From Angustibacter luteus (GTDB taxonomy: Bacteria; Actinomycetota; Actinomycetes; Actinomycetales; Angustibacteraceae), in assembly GCF_039541115.1 (NCBI RefSeq), contig NZ_BAABFP010000002.1, positions 496,001 to 560,000 of the forward strand: a DNA stretch of 64,000 nucleotides, read 5' to 3'. This document shows, piece by piece, positions 27,354-35,950 of this stretch. The position numbers and the translations under genes were made by a program. Below the pieces are notes generated by a model that saw only the letters and a list, made by a program, of their open reading frames with translations, did not search any database and had not been told where the DNA came from. The first letter of the stretch is position 1. Every line of letters begins with the position of its first letter.

Positions 27354-29623
27354 GCGGTGTCCTCCCCTCCACGAGCTGCGACAGCGGCATTCTTCCAGCC
27401 GGGCATCTTCCAGCCGCGCTCACCCAGGAGGGCGACGACGGCCGGTAGGGCCACGCCTCGCACCAGTGTCGCGTCGATCAGCACCGCCGCCGCGAGGCCG
27501 ACGCCCAGCTGCTTGAAGGTGATCACGTCGAGCGTCGCGAAGATGGAGAACACGGCGACCATGACGACGGCCGCGCTGGTGATGGTTCCCGCGGTGGCAC
27601 CGACGCCTTCCGCGGCGGCTTCGCGGGCACTTCGTCCTGCGAGCCGAGCTTCGCGGATGCGCTCGAGCACCAGCACCGTGTAGTCCATCGAGAGCCCGAA
27701 CAGCACCACGAACATGAACAGGGGCAGCCAGTTGATGATGGGCGCAGACGAGTGGGAGCCGAGCAGAGCCTCGGCCCAGCTGTGCTGGAAGACCAAGGTG
27801 AGGACACCGTAGGCCGCACCGATCGAGAGCAGGTTGAGGCCCATGACAGCAGCCGCCAGCAGCGGTGAGCGGAACGCCAGGAGCAACAGCAGGAACCCGA
27901 GGAGCAGCACGAACCCGATGACCTCCGGGGTGGCCACGCTCATGCGGTGGGAGTAGTCCATCGTCGAGGCAGCGCTGCCCGTGACCAGTGCCGGGGAGCT
28001 GACGCCGTCGATGGTGGTCGCGGTGGGTGCCACGTCATCCCGGAGCTGCTGGATGGTGTTGCTCGCCGCGTCAAGGCCCTGGTCGGGCATGGGCACGTTG
28101 ACGCGGGCGACGTCGCCGTTCGAGGACACCGTGACGGCGACGGGCCCCTGTCCGCCGGTGACCTCTCTCGCCTTCTGTCCGAGTGCGGTGAGGTCTGCCT
28201 GGGCCTTCTGGGTGTCGAGGTCGTGTCCGGTGACGACCAGCTGGGTGTCAGAGGGGGCGCCTGGGAAGGACTTCTCGATGCCCTTCAGTGCCTGGACCAC
28301 CGGCAGGTCCTGGGGAAGGTCGGCGACCCGGAGGTCACCGGTGTGCATCGAGACCATCGGGATGGTCAGGGCGCCGAGAACGGCGACCGCAGCCACCACG
28401 AAGGTGAGCGGACGGTTGGTCACCACACGCGCGAGCCGCGCCCACACGCCGATCGTCTGTCCAGCAGCACGCTCCTCACGGCGGGCGCGAGCCGCGGCGC
28501 GGCGGCGGTAGCCGGGGATACGGCCACGGTCGACCCGGTCACCGAGGAGGGCGAGCATCGCCGGCAGCACCGTGAGCGAACCGAGCACCGCGATCGCGAC
28601 GACCGTGATGGTGCCCAGGCCGACCGAGACGAGGTCGCCGGCGCCGGTGATCAGCAAGCCGGCCAGCGAGATCATCACGGTCAGGCCCGAGATGAGGATC
28701 GCCCGGCCCACGGAGGCGGCCGAGGCGATCAAGGCGGACTCGGGAGTGGCCCGACCGGCAACTCGTGCCGGACCACGTCCCCGTCGGCGCTCCTCACGCT
28801 CGCGGCGCACGTAGAACAGGGAGTAGTCGACGCCTACGGCGAGACCGATCAGGACGACGATGGCCGACGTCGACTCGCTGTTGGGTGCGATGTGCGAGAC
28901 CAGGCCCAGCGCACCGATGGCCGCTACGACAGAGGTAATCCCCAGCACCAGCGGCACGCTGGCGGCCACGAGCGCACCGAAGGCGAGCACGAGGATGAGC
29001 AAGGTGATGGGCAGGGAGATCAGCTCGGCGCGGTGAAGACCCGTCCCGATGACGTCGCTGATCGCTTTCGTCTCGGTCCCGTCACCGACTTCTTGCAGCT
29101 CGGTGCCTGGGTGATCGGCGGAGACCTGCTTGTTGAGGTCGAGCAGCGGTTCGACATGGTCGGCGGCGCCGTCGGGACTCCCGCTCAGCTGGACCTGCAC
29201 GAGGAGCGTTCGGCCACCATCGGCAACCAGGTCCTTGGACTGTGCGGGCCCCGTCACCGACGCGACACCGGGCAGCTCGGCCGCCCGCTTGGTCAGGTCC
29301 GCGGCCGCAGCGCTCGCCTTCACCGCTGACGGTGCGGTGATGAGAATGTTCTCCGAGGCGGGGTCGCGAAGCCCTGCCCGCTGCAGAAGGGCGTCGGCCT
29401 GGGCAGACTCACCGACCTCCGCCTGCACCTGGGTCAGGTTCTGGGTGCCGACCAAGGCACCGGAGGCCAGGCAGGCGACCACGAACAGCAGCCACGCGGC
29501 GATGATCTTCTTCGGATGACGTTGGGCGACGAGCGCGCAACCCCGCACCATGCGGACGAGGACGCCGTGATCTGCCGTCGCTGGGCGAGCGCCACCGCGG
29601 TTGCGAGGGGGTGAGAGGGTCAT
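27350..29623 (-). CDS. MMPL-family (RND superfamily) membrane transporter
   Basis: This 757-residue exporter has two repeated halves. Each has a first helix, a large outer loop (about 60-190 and 405-540) and a five-helix bundle. The proton-relay aspartates lie in GLAVGVDYSLFYV and GLSMDYTVLVLE. MMPL proteins export lipids, siderophores or drugs using the proton gradient. The chosen ATG at 29623 opens with MTLSPPRNRGG; an upstream start at 29722 would extend toward the tRNA terminator. It heads an operon with a kinase and regulator, an arrangement that suggests induced export of an envelope-active compound. Cargo unknown. Confidence 0.9.
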   Translation of the reverse strand: MTLSPPRNRGGARPATADHGVLVRMVRGCALVAQRHPKKIIAAWLLFVVACLASGALVGTQNLTQVQAEVGESAQADALLQRAGLRDPASENILITAPSAVKASAAAADLTKRAAELPGVASVTGPAQSKDLVADGGRTLLVQVQLSGSPDGAADHVEPLLDLNKQVSADHPGTELQEVGDGTETKAISDVIGTGLHRAELISLPITLLILVLAFGALVAASVPLVLGITSVVAAIGALGLVSHIAPNSESTSAIVVLIGLAVGVDYSLFYVRREREERRRGRGPARVAGRATPESALIASAASVGRAILISGLTVMISLAGLLITGAGDLVSVGLGTITVVAIAVLGSLTVLPAMLALLGDRVDRGRIPGYRRRAAARARREERAAGQTIGVWARLARVVTNRPLTFVVAAVAVLGALTIPMVSMHTGDLRVADLPQDLPVVQALKGIEKSFPGAPSDTQLVVTGHDLDTQKAQADLTALGQKAREVTGGQGPVAVTVSSNGDVARVNVPMPDQGLDAASNTIQQLRDDVAPTATTIDGVSSPALVTGSAASTMDYSHRMSVATPEVIGFVLLLGFLLLLLAFRSPLLAAAVMGLNLLSIGAAYGVLTLVFQHSWAEALLGSHSSAPIINWLPLFMFVVLFGLSMDYTVLVLERIREARLAGRSAREAAAEGVGATAGTITSAAVVMVAVFSIFATLDVITFKQLGVGLAAAVLIDATLVRGVALPAVVALLGERGWKMPGWKNAAVAARGGEDTA

Positions 29624-29767
29624 GTCTCCATCGTCGAAGAACGGCACCGGCAGATCACTGGAGCCCGCTGGTGTCTGAGCCGGTGAGCACCCCCGAACCT
29701 GTGGTGGGGTTATCCCCACCATCCGGGCCGGCCCTGAGCACCGGGGCGGAGATGGCTGCGCACATGA

Positions 29768-29800
29768 AAGAGGCCCTCACAGTGACTGTGAGGGCCTCTT
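29768..29800 (-). terminator. Intrinsic terminator of the initiator tRNA gene
   Basis: A perfect 15-bp stem (arms 29768-29782 and 29786-29800) with a three-base loop is followed on the minus strand by TTTC. It starts nine bases past the tRNA 3' end. It also stands between the tRNA and the MMPL operon. Confidence 0.9.
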
Positions 29801-29808
29801 CCGACTTG

Positions 29809-29882
29809 TAGCGGGGGCAGGATTTGAACCTGCGACCTCTGGGTTATGAGCCCAGCGAGCTACCGAGCTGCTCCACCCCGCG
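29809..29882 (-). tRNA. Initiator tRNA-fMet (CAU)
   Basis: A cloverleaf of 74 nt can be drawn on the minus strand. The acceptor strands are CGCGGGG and CCCCGCT, with an unpaired C1-U72 end. The anticodon arm GGGCTCATAACCC has three G-C pairs next to the CAU loop, and the T arm is GCAGGTTCAAATCCTGC. The mismatched first pair and the GGG/CCC anticodon stem are the hallmarks of initiator tRNA. The 3' CCA is not encoded (ACAA follows) and must be added afterwards. Confidence 0.95.
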
Positions 29883-29912
29883 CCGTTCCGGCCTTGCGAC
29901 CGAACTGGCTCA

Positions 29913-29941
29913 ACCTTACGTCAGACCCGGCCCTCGACCAA
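29913..29941 (-). promoter_or_regulatory. Sigma-70-type promoter of the initiator tRNA
   Basis: On the minus strand TTGGTC (-35, 29936-29941) and TAAGGT (-10, 29913-29918) are separated by exactly 17 nt. Transcription would start about 24 nt before the mature tRNA end. The remaining interval to 30049 shows no gene. Confidence 0.65.
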
Positions 29942-30049
29942 ATCGGCGGCGAAGTTCTCGAGGCTTGATGCCACTTCTCGAGGCTCCTACGCCTACCTCA
30001 GCGGACGAAACCCTGCTTAACGTGATCAACGGCCGGGGGCGGGCGCGGG

Positions 30050-30478
30050 TCAGCCGAGCGACACGGTCCCGTCGGCGGCGACGGACCAGGACCGGTTGTG
30101 CGCGATCTCCCACACCACCCCGTTGGGATCGCGCACGTGCGCGTTGTAGATCCCGCCGAACGCGCTCTCGGACGGCGGACGCACCACCGCCCCTCCGACC
30201 GACTCGAGCAGCGCGACGGTCGAGTCGACGTCGGCCCTCGACCCCAGGTTGTGCGACAGCGTCACGCCGCTGACCGCCGGCGGCACCGCTCCCCCGGCAT
30301 CAGCGGCGAACTTCTCCGCGTCGAAGAACCCGAGCACCTGGCCGGGCGCGACCTGGAAGAACACGATCTCGCCCGGCACGTCCAGCAGCGGGGCCCAACC
30401 CAGCCCGGCCACGTAGAACGCGCGCGCCGCATCCAGGTCCGCCGTGGCGAACGTCAGGAAGCTGACCTGCGGTTCCAT
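30050..30478 (-). CDS. VOC-family (glyoxalase/bleomycin-resistance fold) protein
   Basis: This 142-residue protein has the paired beta-alpha-beta-beta-beta modules of the vicinal oxygen chelate fold: VSFLTFATADLDAARAFYVA in the first half, and YNAHVRDPNGVVWEIAHN near the end. Possible metal ligands are the acidic and histidine residues of those strands, but the set is incomplete, so it may be a binding protein. The ATG at 30478 is preceded by GAGG. It starts 10 nt after the UPF0182 gene and is probably co-transcribed. Substrate unknown. Confidence 0.82.
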   Translation of the reverse strand: MEPQVSFLTFATADLDAARAFYVAGLGWAPLLDVPGEIVFFQVAPGQVLGFFDAEKFAADAGGAVPPAVSGVTLSHNLGSRADVDSTVALLESVGGAVVRPPSESAFGGIYNAHVRDPNGVVWEIAHNRSWSVAADGTVSLG

Positions 30479-30488
30479 GCCGCCGACC

Positions 30489-33400
30489 TCAGGGGGTCGA
30501 GGCCGTGGACGACGGGCTGGACGTGGCCGACGGAGTCGCCGAGGGCTTAGGCGTGGCAGTCGCACCACCAGATGCCGCGACGCGCTTGTCCGCGTCCACG
30601 GCCCGCTGCAGTGCCTCCTCCAACGCCTTCTGCGCCACGCCGTAGGCCGCGAAGTCGTTCTTCGCCAACGCCGCCTGACCGTCCTTGATGGCGGCCTGGG
30701 CGTCCGCGAGCGCCTTCGCGAGGTCGGTCGACGCGTTCGTCGTCCCACCCGTCCCGGTTCCCGTGCCGCCACTGGTCCCGCCGCCGCCGGCCCCGGCATC
30801 ACCAGCAGTCGCGCCGGAGTTGCCGCCGAAGACCTGGTCCAGCGCCTCGTCCAAGGTGTCGCCGAAACCGATCTTGTCGCCGAAGCTGACCAAGACCTTC
30901 TGCAGCAACGGATAGGACGTCGTCCCGGTGCCTCGCACGTAGACCGGCTGCACGTAGAGCAGGCCGCCGCCGACGGGCAGGGTCAGCAGGTTGCCGCTCT
31001 CGACCTTGGTCGAGCCCTGGCGCAGCAGGTTCAGCTGCTGCGAGACGGTCGGGTTGGCGTTGAAGTTGTTCTGCACCTGCCCGGGCCCGGAGACCACGGT
31101 GTCCTTGGGCAGCTGCAGCACGCGCAGCTTGCCGTAGCCCGCACGCTTCTGGCCGGCCACGTCACCGGCGTTGGCGTCCACCGCGGCGAAGGCGGTCAGC
31201 ACGTTCCGCGTCCCGGCACCGCTGGGGATGAAGGTCGACGTCAACGAGAACGTGGCGCCCTTCTGGTCCGGCATCTGCAGCGTCAGGTAGTACGGCGGCT
31301 GGTCGACGGCGCCGGCGTGCGTCGGGTCGTCCGGCACGGACCAGAAGTCGCTACCGCCGTAGAAGGCGCTCGGGTCGCTGACGTGGTACTTCGCCAGGAT
31401 CGAGCGCTGCACCTTGAACATGTCCTCGGGGTAGCGCAGGTGCGACATGAGCTGGCCGGAGATCTGCGAGACCGGCCGCACGGTGCCCGGGTAGATCTTC
31501 ATCCAGGTCTTCAGCACCGGGTCCGTCGGGTCCCACGCGTACAGCCGCACGGTGCCGTCGTACGCGTCGACGGTCGCCTTGACCGAGTTGCGCAGGTAGT
31601 TGATCTTGTTGTTGGCCAACGCCTGCACGCTCGTGGTCTGCGCGGTCAGCGAGTCGGCGGTCGCGTCACCCAGCTGGGACTTCTGCGCGTTCGGGTACTT
31701 GTCCGTCGTCGTGTAGCCGTCGAGGATCCACTGCACCCGCCCGTCCACCACGGCGGGGTACGGGTCGCCGTCCACGGTGAGCCACGGGGCGACCTTCTCG
31801 ACCCGGTCCCGCGGCTTGCGGTCGAACAGGATCCGCGAGTCGGAGTTCACCCGGTCCGAGACCAGGATGTTGTACTCCTGGTTGGCGATCGCGAAGGCCA
31901 TCTGCCGCGGGAACGAGCCGATCGAGACGCCGCCCTTGCCGGTGTAGGTGTTGTTCTTCTGCCCGCTGGCGCTGGTGTCCGGGTAGTCGAGCTCGACCGG
32001 GGCGCTGCTCTTCGGCGCACCGACGATCGAGTAGTCCGGCGACTGCTCGCCGAAGTAGATCCGCGGCTCGTACTCACCGAGCTCACCGGTGGGCGGGATG
32101 TCGCCCTCGGAGAACACCGGCTTGCCGTCGGTCTCGCGCTTGTTGCCGAAGGCCGACACCACGCCGAAGCCGTGCGTGTACGTCGTGTGGTCGTTGACCC
32201 AGTTGCGCTGCGCGGTGGCCAGACCGTCCAGCTCGACCTCGCGAACGGCGACCACGGTGTCCTGGGACTTGCCGTTGATCACGTAGCGGTCGACGTCCAG
32301 GCTGTCCGGGAACGCGTAGTACTGCCGGACCTGCTCCAGCTGGCGGAAGGCGTCGGAGACCAGCGCGGGGTCGAGCAGCCGGATGCCCGGCACGGTCTCG
32401 GCGTCGTTGCGCAGCTGACCGGACGTGACACTCGTCTTGGCGTTGTACTCCTGGACGTCGACGTCGTCGAGCCCGTACGCCGCGCGGGTCGCGGCGATGT
32501 TGCGCTCGATGTACGTCCGCTCCCGCGAGGACTCGCTCGGCTTGACCTGGAACCGTTGCACCGCAGCCGGATAGATCCCGCCGACGACGATCGCGCAGAC
32601 CACGAGCAGGGCGACGCCCAGGCCGGGCAGGCGCCACGAGTCCAGCCAGATCGCCGCGATGACGACGAGCCCGACCACGATCGAAGCGATCGCCAGGAAC
32701 AGCTTGGCCGGCAGCACCGCGTTCACGTCGGTGTAGGTCATGCCGGTGAAGTCGCGGGCCAGCGAGTGCTCGGCCGTGGTGAGGCTGTACCGGTCCAGCC
32801 AGTAGCCGGCGCCGCGCAGCAGCAGGAAGATGCCGACCAGCACGGACAGGTGCACGCGGGCCGCCGTCGTCGTCCGCTGGTCACCGCCCTGCAGGCGCAG
32901 GCCGCCGTACAGGTAGTGCACGACGAACGCCGCGATGAACGAGAGCACGACCGCGGCGGTCAGGACGCCCAGCACCAGTCGCAGGAACGGCAGCGTGAAG
33001 ACGAAGAACCCGACGTCCAGCCCGAACTGCGGGTCCTTGACGTGGAACGGCGTGCGGTGCAGCCACAGCAGGTAGGTCTGCCAGCGCCCGGCCGTCGCGG
33101 CGCCGGCGATGAGGCCGACCGCCACCGGCAGCACGATGGTCGCCAGCTTGCGGAGCGGCTCGACCTGCTCGCGGTAGCGGTCCAGGCTCGCCTGCTCCGG
33201 GGACACCGGCGCGTAGACCGGCCGGGTCCGGTAGGCCAGCGACAGGGAGAGCGCCACCGCACCACCGACGAGCACTGCCGCCACCACGAACAGCAGCACC
33301 CGCGCGCTCAGCGTGGTGCTGAACACCTTCGTGTAGCCGACGGACTGGAACCACAGCACGTTCACCCACACCCGTGAGGCAAAGACCACGAGCAGCACGA

Positions 33401-33512
33401 GGCCGACCACCACGATGATCGTGGGCACCAGCGGACCGCGGCGACGCGGCGAGACCACTGGTCGGTCGCCGTCCCGGCGACCCTGTCCACCCCATGGTGG
33501 GTTGAAGCTCAC
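30489..33512 (-). CDS. UPF0182 family integral membrane protein
   Basis: This 1007-residue protein of unknown function is conserved across Actinobacteria. The N-terminal third contains about seven transmembrane helices (first at about 30-48, last near 325). A large probably extracytoplasmic domain follows (RNIAATRAAYGLDDVDVQEY, YPEDMFKVQRSILAKYHVSD). The end is a Gly/Thr- and Ala/Ser/Pro-rich low-complexity tail with a short Ala-rich helical stretch between. The GTG at 33512 follows AAGGGG at good spacing. It is syntenic with Rv3193c of M. tuberculosis and diverges from the PPA1309 gene. Confidence 0.93.
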   Translation of the reverse strand: MSFNPPWGGQGRRDGDRPVVSPRRRGPLVPTIIVVVGLVLLVVFASRVWVNVLWFQSVGYTKVFSTTLSARVLLFVVAAVLVGGAVALSLSLAYRTRPVYAPVSPEQASLDRYREQVEPLRKLATIVLPVAVGLIAGAATAGRWQTYLLWLHRTPFHVKDPQFGLDVGFFVFTLPFLRLVLGVLTAAVVLSFIAAFVVHYLYGGLRLQGGDQRTTTAARVHLSVLVGIFLLLRGAGYWLDRYSLTTAEHSLARDFTGMTYTDVNAVLPAKLFLAIASIVVGLVVIAAIWLDSWRLPGLGVALLVVCAIVVGGIYPAAVQRFQVKPSESSRERTYIERNIAATRAAYGLDDVDVQEYNAKTSVTSGQLRNDAETVPGIRLLDPALVSDAFRQLEQVRQYYAFPDSLDVDRYVINGKSQDTVVAVREVELDGLATAQRNWVNDHTTYTHGFGVVSAFGNKRETDGKPVFSEGDIPPTGELGEYEPRIYFGEQSPDYSIVGAPKSSAPVELDYPDTSASGQKNNTYTGKGGVSIGSFPRQMAFAIANQEYNILVSDRVNSDSRILFDRKPRDRVEKVAPWLTVDGDPYPAVVDGRVQWILDGYTTTDKYPNAQKSQLGDATADSLTAQTTSVQALANNKINYLRNSVKATVDAYDGTVRLYAWDPTDPVLKTWMKIYPGTVRPVSQISGQLMSHLRYPEDMFKVQRSILAKYHVSDPSAFYGGSDFWSVPDDPTHAGAVDQPPYYLTLQMPDQKGATFSLTSTFIPSGAGTRNVLTAFAAVDANAGDVAGQKRAGYGKLRVLQLPKDTVVSGPGQVQNNFNANPTVSQQLNLLRQGSTKVESGNLLTLPVGGGLLYVQPVYVRGTGTTSYPLLQKVLVSFGDKIGFGDTLDEALDQVFGGNSGATAGDAGAGGGGTSGGTGTGTGGTTNASTDLAKALADAQAAIKDGQAALAKNDFAAYGVAQKALEEALQRAVDADKRVAASGGATATPKPSATPSATSSPSSTASTP

Positions 33513-33625
33513 GGTTGATCCCCTTGCTGTCGGTGTCGGGGCCAACCTGGGGCGGGCCTCGTCCGGACAACTTACCTGTGCTCCCTGGGGTTCCCGTTGT
33601 CGTGTAACAGTCCGGTATTGGCACT

Positions 33626-34162
33626 ATGGGCGCCGTGAGCGACTCCCTGACCCGAGCCCTGCTGGAGACCGAGCGGCACGTCGCCGAAGCGGGCTGGGAC
33701 CAGCCGCCCCGGCTCTTCGCCCTGGTGCGCACCACGGACCTGCTCGAACGCGAGCCCGCACTGCGCACCCAGCTCGACCCCGGCACCCTCACCGCGGCGG
33801 CCGCCGACCCCGACCACCTGATCGCCATCGAGCAGGACGGCGTGCCCGCCACCTCGCACCTGGAGTCGATCCTCGGGCAGCTTGCCTGGGGTCCGGACGT
33901 CGACGGGGTGGCCATCACCGCCGAACGCGTCGTCGTCCCGCCAGAGGCCGAGCGTGACCTGCCCACCGGGCAGCAGGAGGCCGTCGACTACCTCGCCGCG
34001 CACCCGCAGCGCCAGGACGTCCGGCTCGTCGTCGCCGTGCTGCGTGGCGGCGAGCACCAGTGCGGCGTCCGTCAGCGCCAGCAGGACGACGCCAGCTCGG
34101 TCGCCGTCGGGCCCGACCTCGTGCCGGGGCTGGTCGCCGCGCTCGCCGCAACCCTGGACTGA
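33626..34162 (+). CDS. PPA1309-family protein
   Basis: This 178-residue cytosolic protein belongs to a small actinobacterial family of unknown function. Typical segments are ALLETERHVAEAGWDQPPRL, LESILGQLAWGPDVDGVA and DVRLVVAVLRGGEHQCGVR. It has no signal peptide, membrane helix or recognisable catalytic motif. The ATG at 33626 and GTG at 33635 are both possible; neither has a clear ribosome binding site, so leaderless expression is possible. It sits between UPF0182 (divergent) and the PDZ-Lon protease (convergent, 4 nt apart), as in related genomes. Confidence 0.8.
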   Translation: MGAVSDSLTRALLETERHVAEAGWDQPPRLFALVRTTDLLEREPALRTQLDPGTLTAAAADPDHLIAIEQDGVPATSHLESILGQLAWGPDVDGVAITAERVVVPPEAERDLPTGQQEAVDYLAAHPQRQDVRLVVAVLRGGEHQCGVRQRQQDDASSVAVGPDLVPGLVAALAATLD

Positions 34163-34166
34163 CTCC

Positions 34167-35282
34167 TCAGGAGGCCTTGCAGACCGGCAGGCTCGCCCCG
34201 TCGCCGGTGGCGATCTTCTCCACGTCGTCCCGGGTCTGCGTCAGGTTCGACGACGACACCACGTGCAGTCCGGCGGGGATGTGCCCGACGACCTCGTTGC
34301 AGTTCGACTGGGGCGCGATGAACCACTTCGCCCCCGCCCGGCGAGCGCCGACGAGCTTCTGCGCGATGCCGCCGATCGGGCCGACGTTGCCGGCGCCGTC
34401 GATGGTGCCGGTGCCGGCGATCTGCGCGCCGGCACCGAGGTCGCCCTCGGTCAGCAGGTCGTAGATGCCGAGCGCGAACATCATCCCGGCGCTCGGCCCG
34501 CCGACGTCCTTGGTGGCGAACTCGACGTCCACCGGGAAGTCGTAGGTGGTCTTCAGGTCCACCCCGAGCACGGTGCGCCCGTCCGAGCTGCCCGTCGTCG
34601 TCTTGAGCTCGGTGCTCGTCCCGTTCCGCCGCACGGTCACCCGGACGTCGGCGCCGGGCTTGAGCTTCTGCACCGTCGCACGCAGATGGGCGCTGTCGAC
34701 GACCTTGGTGCCGTCGATCGCGGTGATCACGTCATCGGCCTTGAGCACCTTGGCGGCCGGCATCCCCTTGCTGACGTCGGCGATGGTGATCTTCTCCGGC
34801 ACGGTGTAGCCGGCCAACCGCAGCCCGGCCGCCGTGGCCTGCTGCTGCGAGTCCGACATCTCGGCCTGCGTCTCGGCCTGCGCCTCGCCCTGGGTCTGCC
34901 CGGGCGGGAAGACCTGCTCGACGGGCACGACGGCGCGGGTCGGCGAGATCCAGCCGCGCAGCACGTCGAGCATCGAGACCTTGTTGCCCGGGCCGCCGAA
35001 GACGGACACCGTGGTCATGTCCAGCGTGCTGCCGTCGACGGGACGGAAGCTCTTCGTCGGCGGGTTGATCGTGATCAGCTCGAGCGGGCCGACCTTGCCG
35101 AGCACGTTCGTGGCCGGCCCGGGCGCGTAGATCGCGTACGGCGCGGGCAGCAGCGAGATCACCCCGCCGAGCACGATCGCCAGGATGCCGGTCACCGCCA
35201 TCGTCAGGGTCCGCGAGGACAGGCCGGACGACGAGGGCGGCGGCGCGTCGACGTACGGCGCCTGGCTCTCCAGCTGGCTCAT
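34167..35282 (-). CDS. Membrane-anchored PDZ-Lon (YlbL-like) serine protease
   Basis: This 371-residue protein has one N-terminal transmembrane helix (about 28-50), a PDZ domain (about 160-225: KVLKADDVITAIDGTKVVD) and a C-terminal Lon-type proteolytic domain. The catalytic dyad is S264 (GGPSAGMMFAL) and K309 (IAQKLVGARRAGA), spaced as in Lon. It probably cleaves extracytoplasmic substrates. AAGGA precedes the ATG at 35282. The gene overlaps the small membrane protein upstream by 4 nt. It corresponds in position to Rv3194c. Substrates are unknown. Confidence 0.92.
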   Translation of the reverse strand: MSQLESQAPYVDAPPPSSSGLSSRTLTMAVTGILAIVLGGVISLLPAPYAIYAPGPATNVLGKVGPLELITINPPTKSFRPVDGSTLDMTTVSVFGGPGNKVSMLDVLRGWISPTRAVVPVEQVFPPGQTQGEAQAETQAEMSDSQQQATAAGLRLAGYTVPEKITIADVSKGMPAAKVLKADDVITAIDGTKVVDSAHLRATVQKLKPGADVRVTVRRNGTSTELKTTTGSSDGRTVLGVDLKTTYDFPVDVEFATKDVGGPSAGMMFALGIYDLLTEGDLGAGAQIAGTGTIDGAGNVGPIGGIAQKLVGARRAGAKWFIAPQSNCNEVVGHIPAGLHVVSSSNLTQTRDDVEKIATGDGASLPVCKAS

Positions 35283-35494
35283 TCGCTGTCCTTCTCTTGC
35301 CGGCGCACCTGCGCCATCGCCTCGCGGAAACGGGTGTAGTCCTCGATCGTGTCGGTGCCGTCCTTGGGCCGGCGCTCGCGCCGGGCCACTCCCACGACGA
35401 CGAGCACGACCACGGTCGCGGCCACCGGCACCAGCCACCAGAACCAGAACGGCGCGCTGGAGACCGAGAGCGCCACGACCGACGGCTCACCCAC
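35279..35494 (-). CDS. Small single-pass membrane protein
   Basis: This 71-residue protein has one transmembrane helix (about 15-37) followed by a basic and then acidic cytosolic tail (RRERRPKDGTDTIEDYTRF). The GTG at 35494 is used, and the stop overlaps the PDZ-Lon start by ATGA. Coupling suggests an accessory role for the protease or simple membrane co-expression. It has no known family that I can name. Confidence 0.7.
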   Translation of the reverse strand: MGEPSVVALSVSSAPFWFWWLVPVAATVVVLVVVGVARRERRPKDGTDTIEDYTRFREAMAQVRRQEKDSE

Positions 35495-35524
35495 GACGAC
35501 TCACCCCATGAGCGTAGACCGCCG

Positions 35525-35950
35525 TCAGGGCAGCCCGACCCACTCCTGCCCTCCGTCACCGAAGGCCTGGTTCTTCCAGATCGGCACGGTGGACTTCAAC
35601 GTGTCGATCAGGTCGCGGGCGGCGTCGAAGGCCGTGCCGCGGTGCCGCGCGCTGGCGGCCAGGACGACGGCCAGGTCACCGACGTCCAGGTGCCCCACCC
35701 GGTGGACCGCGGCGAGCGCCACCACGTCGTGCCGCGCGGCGACCTGCTCGCAGACGTCGCGCAGCCGCTCGTGGGCGCTGGGGTGGGCCGTGTAGTCGAG
35801 CGCGGCCACCTCCCGCTCGTGGTCGATGTCGCGGACCGCGCCGACGAACACGCACAGCCCGCCCGCCGTGCGGTCCGCGACGGCGGCCAGCACCTCGTCC
35901 ACGGACAGCGCGGTGTCGCGTAGCTCGCACAACCGGACCGGGTCGCTCAC
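35525..35950 (-). CDS. moaE: Molybdopterin synthase catalytic subunit MoaE
   Basis: This 141-residue large subunit of molybdopterin synthase, with MoaD, converts cyclic pyranopterin monophosphate to molybdopterin. Family signatures are VFVGAVRDIDHEREVAALDY, HPSAHERL, VHRVGHLDVGDLAVVLAASA, and the catalytic lysine in STVPIWKNQ. The GTG at 35950 overlaps the upstream SDR-like gene stop in GTGA. No moaD, moaA or moaC is in the window; moeZ lies at the right edge and a MOSC protein at 39817-40476. An isolated moaE is common in Actinobacteria. Confidence 0.92.
   Translation of the reverse strand: MSDPVRLCELRDTALSVDEVLAAVADRTAGGLCVFVGAVRDIDHEREVAALDYTAHPSAHERLRDVCEQVAARHDVVALAAVHRVGHLDVGDLAVVLAASARHRGTAFDAARDLIDTLKSTVPIWKNQAFGDGGQEWVGLP

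Noticed and set aside
29611-29811. Small plus-strand frame upstream of the tRNA
   Set aside because: It runs through the tRNA terminator hairpin and lacks a credible protein.
30444-33377. 977-codon plus-strand frame opposite UPF0182
   Set aside because: Antisense shadow of a strongly recognised membrane protein; translation is low-complexity and has no hydrophobic segments or motifs.
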